Below are positions 59,799 to 64,000 of a stretch of 64,000 bases of DNA, piece by piece; the first letter of the stretch is position 1; each line of letters opens with the position of its first letter. A model generated the notes under the pieces. The model worked only from the letters and a program-made list of their open reading frames with translations, searched no databases and was not told the origin of the DNA. Where the stretch lies: assembly GCA_009930155.1 (NCBI GenBank), contig RZYX01000002.1:1-64000 (forward strand). Direction: 5' to 3'. The position numbers and the translations under genes are program-made. The stretch is from Clostridia bacterium. GTDB lineage: Bacteria; Bacillota_A; Clostridia; Oscillospirales; Acutalibacteraceae.

Positions 59799-60974
59799 TC
59801 ATTGTTTCTTTTTTGTCAATGTGCTTATACCTTCTGTGCAAATAACTACAACTACAGCAAAGACAAATAGAATGTTTGGAAACATTTGAAAGCTAGTTGC
59901 AGATGCCAAATATCCAAAAATCAGCGGCATAAATGCCGACCCTGTGAAAGCAGATGCAAGTTGAAGTCCCATTACTGCTTCTGAATTTTCTTTGCCAAAT
60001 CTTGCGGGTGTTTCGTGAAGCATAATTGGAAAAACTGGAGCACATCCAACTCCGATAATCACTATTACAATTGCTGCGGCATTTGCCGAAAGTGGAAACA
60101 AAAGCAAGATAGCTCCAATAATTATTATACCCTGTCCAAGCCTTAATTGTTGACTACTTTTCATTTTTATTGTTAAAAATCCAGAAAGAACTCTTGCGAG
60201 CGTTACTCCAGCAAAGAAAAACGATATCCAAAGCGATGCTTTTGCTGCATCTATCCCTTTTATATTTATAAGATATGTACTGCCCCAAAGCCCAATTAGC
60301 ATTTCAATTCCACAGTAAAACAAAAACGATATCATCGAAACAATTACTCCACGCTGACGCAAAGCGTCTATAAGGCTATGTTTTTCTTTTGTTTTTTCTT
60401 CATCATCTTCGTTATTAATTTTCGATTGTTCAAACTTTTTCCAAACTGGAAGTGTAAGAAATAATAAAAGCGACATACAAAGAAGTATTCCCGCTACACA
60501 TAAATAACCTGGTCTCCACTCACCATCTTTTAAAAAAAACGACATAAGCACAGGGCCTGTCATCGCCCCAACACCCCAAAGTGCGTGTAGCCAGCTCATA
60601 TGCCTTGGCTTAAAGTGGCGTGAAACATAATTGTTAAGGCTCGTGTCAACCGCTCCCGCACCAAGCCCAAGCGGAATAGCAAATAAAAAGAACATATAGA
60701 TTGACGGCATAAAAGAAATTAAAAGAATTCCAACACCCGTCATAAGCACGCTAATTGCCGTTAACTTTTCTGTTCTAAGCCTTTGTGTTATTTTGCCTGA
60801 AAATAGGCTTGATATTATTGTGCCTGCCGAAATTGTAAGCGACATTGCCCCCGCCATTCCCTCATTTACACCAAATTCAAGATGCATAAGTGGCCAGCTC
60901 ACGCCAAGCAATGTGTCTGGCAATCCCAAACCGATAAATGTCATATAAATTATTGCAAGCAATATTATTGCCAT
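59799..60974 (-). CDS. MFS transporter
   Basis: 391 residues with twelve membrane helices in two halves, and a charged central loop with EDDEEKTKEKHSL. The start MAIILLAIIYMTFIGLGLPD and the LGLGAGAVDTSLNNYV segment are typical of the FucP/YbjJ-like sugar or drug branch; substrate unknown. The ATG at 60974 has GTGAGGAG upstream; a GTG five codons earlier is within that site. It lies before nadA on the same strand but with a promoter and terminator between them. Confidence 0.85.
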   Translation of the reverse strand: MAIILLAIIYMTFIGLGLPDTLLGVSWPLMHLEFGVNEGMAGAMSLTISAGTIISSLFSGKITQRLRTEKLTAISVLMTGVGILLISFMPSIYMFFLFAIPLGLGAGAVDTSLNNYVSRHFKPRHMSWLHALWGVGAMTGPVLMSFFLKDGEWRPGYLCVAGILLCMSLLLFLTLPVWKKFEQSKINNEDDEEKTKEKHSLIDALRQRGVIVSMISFLFYCGIEMLIGLWGSTYLINIKGIDAAKASLWISFFFAGVTLARVLSGFLTIKMKSSQQLRLGQGIIIIGAILLLFPLSANAAAIVIVIIGVGCAPVFPIMLHETPARFGKENSEAVMGLQLASAFTGSAFMPLIFGYLASATSFQMFPNILFVFAVVVVICTEGISTLTKKKQ

Positions 60975-61146
60975 ATGTTTTCTCCTCACTTTGACAACAC
61001 ATATACTGTAGTTTATTTTAAAATTTCTTTAACAATAAAGAGCTTTTTATGTCGATTTTTGTCTTTATTATTTTAATTGCGATGCTTTTAATTTTTTCCA
61101 GATTGTGTTATAATTTTATATTATATTTTTAGAGTTGGTGACTTTT

Positions 61147-61341
61147 ATGGATGTTAGAGTTGGCGATGTTCTCGAAATGAAAAAGCCTCATCCTTGCGGG
61201 TCAAACAAGTTTTTGGTTTTACGCTCGGGTATGGATTTTCGTATTTGTTGCCTTGGCTGTAAGCACGAGGTTATGGTACCCCGTCATAAGGCTGAAAAAA
61301 ACATCCGCAAAATCATTAGAGAACAGCAAAGCGAAAAGTAG
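61147..61341 (+). CDS. DUF951 family protein
   Basis: 64 residues: MDVRVGDVLEMKKPHPCG, then FRICCLGCKHEVMVPRHKAE. The small beta-barrel with cysteine pair CCLGC is found widely in Firmicutes, often near ychF, parB or translation genes; function unknown. The ATG at 61147 has GGTGA five bases upstream. A TATAAT lies at about 61107-61112 without a clear -35. Probably cotranscribed with prfA. Confidence 0.9.
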   Translation: MDVRVGDVLEMKKPHPCGSNKFLVLRSGMDFRICCLGCKHEVMVPRHKAEKNIRKIIREQQSEK

Positions 61342-61425
61342 CTGTGCTATAATTAATATATGCCCTACAGATTGTCTACTGTTAAACAAATTATTTTATT
61401 AATGCCCATATTATGGAGGATTTTT

Positions 61426-62496
61426 ATGCTAAACAAATTAGAAAGTGTTGAGCAGCGATTTGAAACGATAAATGAACTTTTGTGTAGTCCAGATGTTGTC
61501 GCTGACATGGAAAAATATAAAAAATTGATGCAGGAACTAAAGCATCTTACCCCTATTGTTGAAAAGTTCCGTGAATACAAAAAATGCAAGAGTGCTTTTG
61601 ACGAATCTAAAGCAATGCTTGATGCTGGCGGAATGGACAAAGATTTTCACGACATGGTATTTGAAGAGTTTGAGGAGTCCCGCAGTTCACTCGAAGTTCT
61701 TTTTGAAGAGCTTAAAGTTCTTTTGCTTCCTCGTGACCCAAATGATGATAAAAATGTAATTATAGAAATTCGTGGCGGTGCAGGCGGTGATGAGGCATCT
61801 CTTTTTGCTGGTTCCCTTTTCCGTATGTACTCAATGTACTCAGAAATCAAAGGTTTTAAATGTGAAGTTTTGAGTGCAAGCGAAACAGAGCTTGGAGGAT
61901 TTAAAGAAATAAGCTTTGAAATCTCAGGCGAAGGTGCATATTCACGCTTTAAATTTGAAAGTGGTGTTCATAGGGTTCAAAGAGTCCCAGAAACTGAGTC
62001 GCAGGGACGAGTCCATACTTCAACTGTTACTGTTGCCGTTTTGCCTGAGGCAGAAGAAGTTGACTTTGAGATAAAAACTGCGGACTTGCAAATTGACACC
62101 TACCGTTCAAGCGGTGCAGGCGGTCAGCATGTTAATACAACCGACTCTGCAATTCGTATAACCCATGTTCCCACAGGCACTGTTGTTGAATGTCAAGACG
62201 AAAGAAGTCAGCACAAAAACAAAGACAAGGCAATGAAAATCTTACGCTCTCGTATCTTAGAGCAAGAGAACCAAAAGCGTAACGCTGAAATTGCAGGAGA
62301 ACGAAAATTACAAGTTGGCACAGGCGACCGTAGCGAGCGTATCCGCACATACAACTTTCCTCAAGGCCGTGTAAGCGACCATCGTATTGGGCTAACTTTG
62401 TACCGTATTGAAGCAATTCTAAATGGCGATTTAACTGAAATTATAGATGCCCTTATCACAGCAGACACCGCAGATAAGCTGAAGTCCAATGAATAA
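61426..62496 (+). CDS. prfA: Peptide chain release factor 1
   Basis: 356 residues from the ATG at 61426 with GGAGGA upstream. The helical N-terminal domain is followed by GGAGGDEASLFA, the codon-recognition region (PETESQGRVHTSTVTVAVLP) and the GGQ motif in RSSGAGGQHVN (about 230). It reads UAA and UAG stops. prmC, which often accompanies it, is not adjacent. It overlaps the next gene by 8 bases. Confidence 0.97.
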   Translation: MLNKLESVEQRFETINELLCSPDVVADMEKYKKLMQELKHLTPIVEKFREYKKCKSAFDESKAMLDAGGMDKDFHDMVFEEFEESRSSLEVLFEELKVLLLPRDPNDDKNVIIEIRGGAGGDEASLFAGSLFRMYSMYSEIKGFKCEVLSASETELGGFKEISFEISGEGAYSRFKFESGVHRVQRVPETESQGRVHTSTVTVAVLPEAEEVDFEIKTADLQIDTYRSSGAGGQHVNTTDSAIRITHVPTGTVVECQDERSQHKNKDKAMKILRSRILEQENQKRNAEIAGERKLQVGTGDRSERIRTYNFPQGRVSDHRIGLTLYRIEAILNGDLTEIIDALITADTADKLKSNE

Positions 62497-63526
62497 GCTA
62501 CAAACAGAATTTTTTAAAATAGAATCTGAAAATGATATGGACAAAATAAATTGTGTTGGTAAAATTTTAAAAAACGGTGGAGTTGTTGGTATCCCCACCG
62601 AAACCGTTTATGGTCTTGCCGCAAACGCACTTGACAATCAAGCTGTGGCAAAAATTTTTAAAGCCAAAGGCAGACCGCAAGATAACCCTTTGATTGTTCA
62701 TATTGCAGATTTTGATGATATTTATAAACTTGCAAGCGAGGTTCCGCCCAAAGCTGTTTTGCTTGCAAATCACTTTTGGCCGGGGCCACTCACAATTATT
62801 TTACCTCGCTCTGATATTGTTCCCGAAAGTGTTAGTGCAGGGCTCGGCACCGTTGCAATCCGCATGCCCTCACACCCTATTGCCCGCGCAATAATAAGGG
62901 CGGCTGGAGTGCCTCTCGCTGCTCCCAGTGCAAACATTTCAGGCAAACCTAGCCCCACAACTGCACAGCATGTTTGGAGCGATTTAAACGGCAGAATTGA
63001 TGCCGTCGCCGACGGCGGCTCTTGCAGTGTTGGGCTTGAATCAACAGTTGTTACTCTGTGCACTTCTCCGCCAAGTCTTTTGCGTCCTGGCAAGATAACA
63101 CCAGATGAAATCGCACAAGTTATTGGTGAAATTAAAGTTGACACTTCTGTTTTGGGTGAGCTTGAAAAAGGCGTTGCCCCCGCTTCTCCAGGAATGAAAT
63201 ATAAGCACTATTCTCCAAACGCAAATGTTGTTATTGTTCGTGGCGAATTTGATGCTTTTTATAAGTATATTAACGATAATAACAGTGGCGACATTATGGC
63301 TCTTTGCTTTGATGGAGAAGAAATGTTGCTGCCCGTACCTTGCCTTAGTTTTGGAAAAAGGGATGATACAGCTCAGCAGGCTCGCACCTTGTTTGATGCA
63401 CTCCGCAAAGTTGATGAGCTGGGCACCAGCACTGTTTATGTTCGTTACCCCGCAAGCGACGGTGTTGGACTTGCCGTTTTAAATAGACTTTTGCGTGCTG
63501 CAGAATTTGAGGTGATTGATTTATGA
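62489..63526 (+). CDS. tsaC: L-threonylcarbamoyladenylate synthase (Sua5 type)
   Basis: 345 residues. The YrdC domain (about 20-205) has the basic cleft motif GIPTETVYGLAANAL, KGRPQDNPLIVHI and the AAPSANISGKPSPT loop; the C-terminal Sua5 domain (about 235-345) starts after the linker APASPGMKYKHYSP. It makes threonylcarbamoyl-AMP for t6A37 in tRNAs. It overlaps prfA by 8 bases and coaE by 4, so the three are translationally coupled. Confidence 0.95.
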   Translation: MNKLQTEFFKIESENDMDKINCVGKILKNGGVVGIPTETVYGLAANALDNQAVAKIFKAKGRPQDNPLIVHIADFDDIYKLASEVPPKAVLLANHFWPGPLTIILPRSDIVPESVSAGLGTVAIRMPSHPIARAIIRAAGVPLAAPSANISGKPSPTTAQHVWSDLNGRIDAVADGGSCSVGLESTVVTLCTSPPSLLRPGKITPDEIAQVIGEIKVDTSVLGELEKGVAPASPGMKYKHYSPNANVVIVRGEFDAFYKYINDNNSGDIMALCFDGEEMLLPVPCLSFGKRDDTAQQARTLFDALRKVDELGTSTVYVRYPASDGVGLAVLNRLLRAAEFEVIDL

Positions 63527-64000
63527 TAAAGGCTCTTACAATTGGGCTTACTGGGCAAACTGGTTCTGGTAAATCAACAGTTTCGCAAATACTTTCTAGC
63601 ATGGGTTTTTACACTATTGATTGCGACAAAATCTCAAGGCTTATAACCGAAAAAGGCTCGCCTGTTTTAGGCGATATTTCTTCGGCTTTTGGAATTGATG
63701 TTATAAAAGCAAACGGTGAGCTTGACCGTGCCCTGCTTGCCAAAAGAGCGTTTGCAACCAAAGAGGCAACATTAATTTTAAACAATATTACTCATCCTGC
63801 TATTACAAAGCTTGTTAAAAAAAAGGTGAACGGTGCTTTTTTTAACGGCTACGATGTGGTTGTTATTGACGCTCCTGCATTGTTTGAAAGCGGAATTGAA
63901 AAGGACTGCGACATTATCGTTTCTGTTATTGCAAACGAAGATGTTCGCCTGGGGCGCATCTTAAAAAGAGATTGTATTGATGAGGAATATGCAAGACTTC
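63523..64000 (+). CDS. coaE: Dephospho-CoA kinase (partial, runs off the window)
   Basis: The first 159 residues are visible from the ATG at 63523, which overlaps the tsaC stop (ATGA). The P-loop GLTGQTGSGKST, DCDKISRLI and the VIDAPALFESG segment identify CoaE, the last step of coenzyme A synthesis. About 40 more residues are expected beyond the window. Confidence 0.93.
   Translation, partial: MIKALTIGLTGQTGSGKSTVSQILSSMGFYTIDCDKISRLITEKGSPVLGDISSAFGIDVIKANGELDRALLAKRAFATKEATLILNNITHPAITKLVKKKVNGAFFNGYDVVVIDAPALFESGIEKDCDIIVSVIANEDVRLGRILKRDCIDEEYARL

Overview
The window is AT-rich, uses Shine-Dalgarno-led genes with frequent TTG and GTG starts, and carries several textbook TTGACA/TATAAT promoters, a T-box, a TPP riboswitch and SpoVT. 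This fits a motile, probably spore-forming member of the Clostridia, most likely an Oscillospirales/Ruminococcaceae-type genome. That placement is inferred from gene content and order; no rRNA is present. There is no phage, plasmid, IS element, CRISPR array or tRNA gene that I can support.

Left third (1-24.1 kb, minus strand): one long flagellar operon read from about 24.1 kb leftward. The order is flgB-flgC-fliE-fliF-fliG-fliH-fliI-fliJ-fliK-flgD-(flagellar operon protein)-flgE-flbD-motA-motB-[379-bp gap with a structured RNA]-fliO-fliP-fliQ-fliR-flhB-flhA-fliA-flgG/flgF-fapA-[structured gap]-parA-comFB. A consensus sigma-A promoter precedes flgB and a second one precedes fliR. The usual fliL-fliM-fliN/Y(-cheY) block between motB and fliO is absent, and its place is taken by the structured RNA element. 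flhF and flhG are also missing between flhA and fliA.

24.6-34.7 kb: mixed genes. On the plus strand are an MltG-like lipoprotein, exodeoxyribonuclease III, a DegV protein, two tandem membrane diguanylate cyclases and a secreted GDPD-fold protein that has lost its catalytic residues. On the minus strand are an unknown membrane protein, a YhhN/lysoplasmalogenase-type protein and a DUF975-like membrane protein. The two cyclases, FapA and a ComFB-domain protein near the flagellar operon suggest c-di-GMP-linked control of motility (inference).

35-48 kb: a glycogen synthesis operon glgB-glgC-glgD-glgA; an XRE regulator divergent from a histidine phosphatase with a dyad between them; leuA behind a leucine T-box; a TPR/zinc-ribbon membrane protein coupled to an M50-like membrane protein lacking HExxH; and thiT under a TPP riboswitch.

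48-64 kb: typA and an amidohydrolase; an intergenic tandem 171-bp repeat; an EF-G-like GTPase; an SDR-type protein; an orphan promoter-to-terminator unit that looks like a non-coding RNA; spoVT; the NAD operon nadA-nadB-nadC with a terminator hairpin in its leader; an MFS transporter; and a housekeeping run DUF951-prfA-tsaC/sua5-coaE that leaves the window at the right edge.
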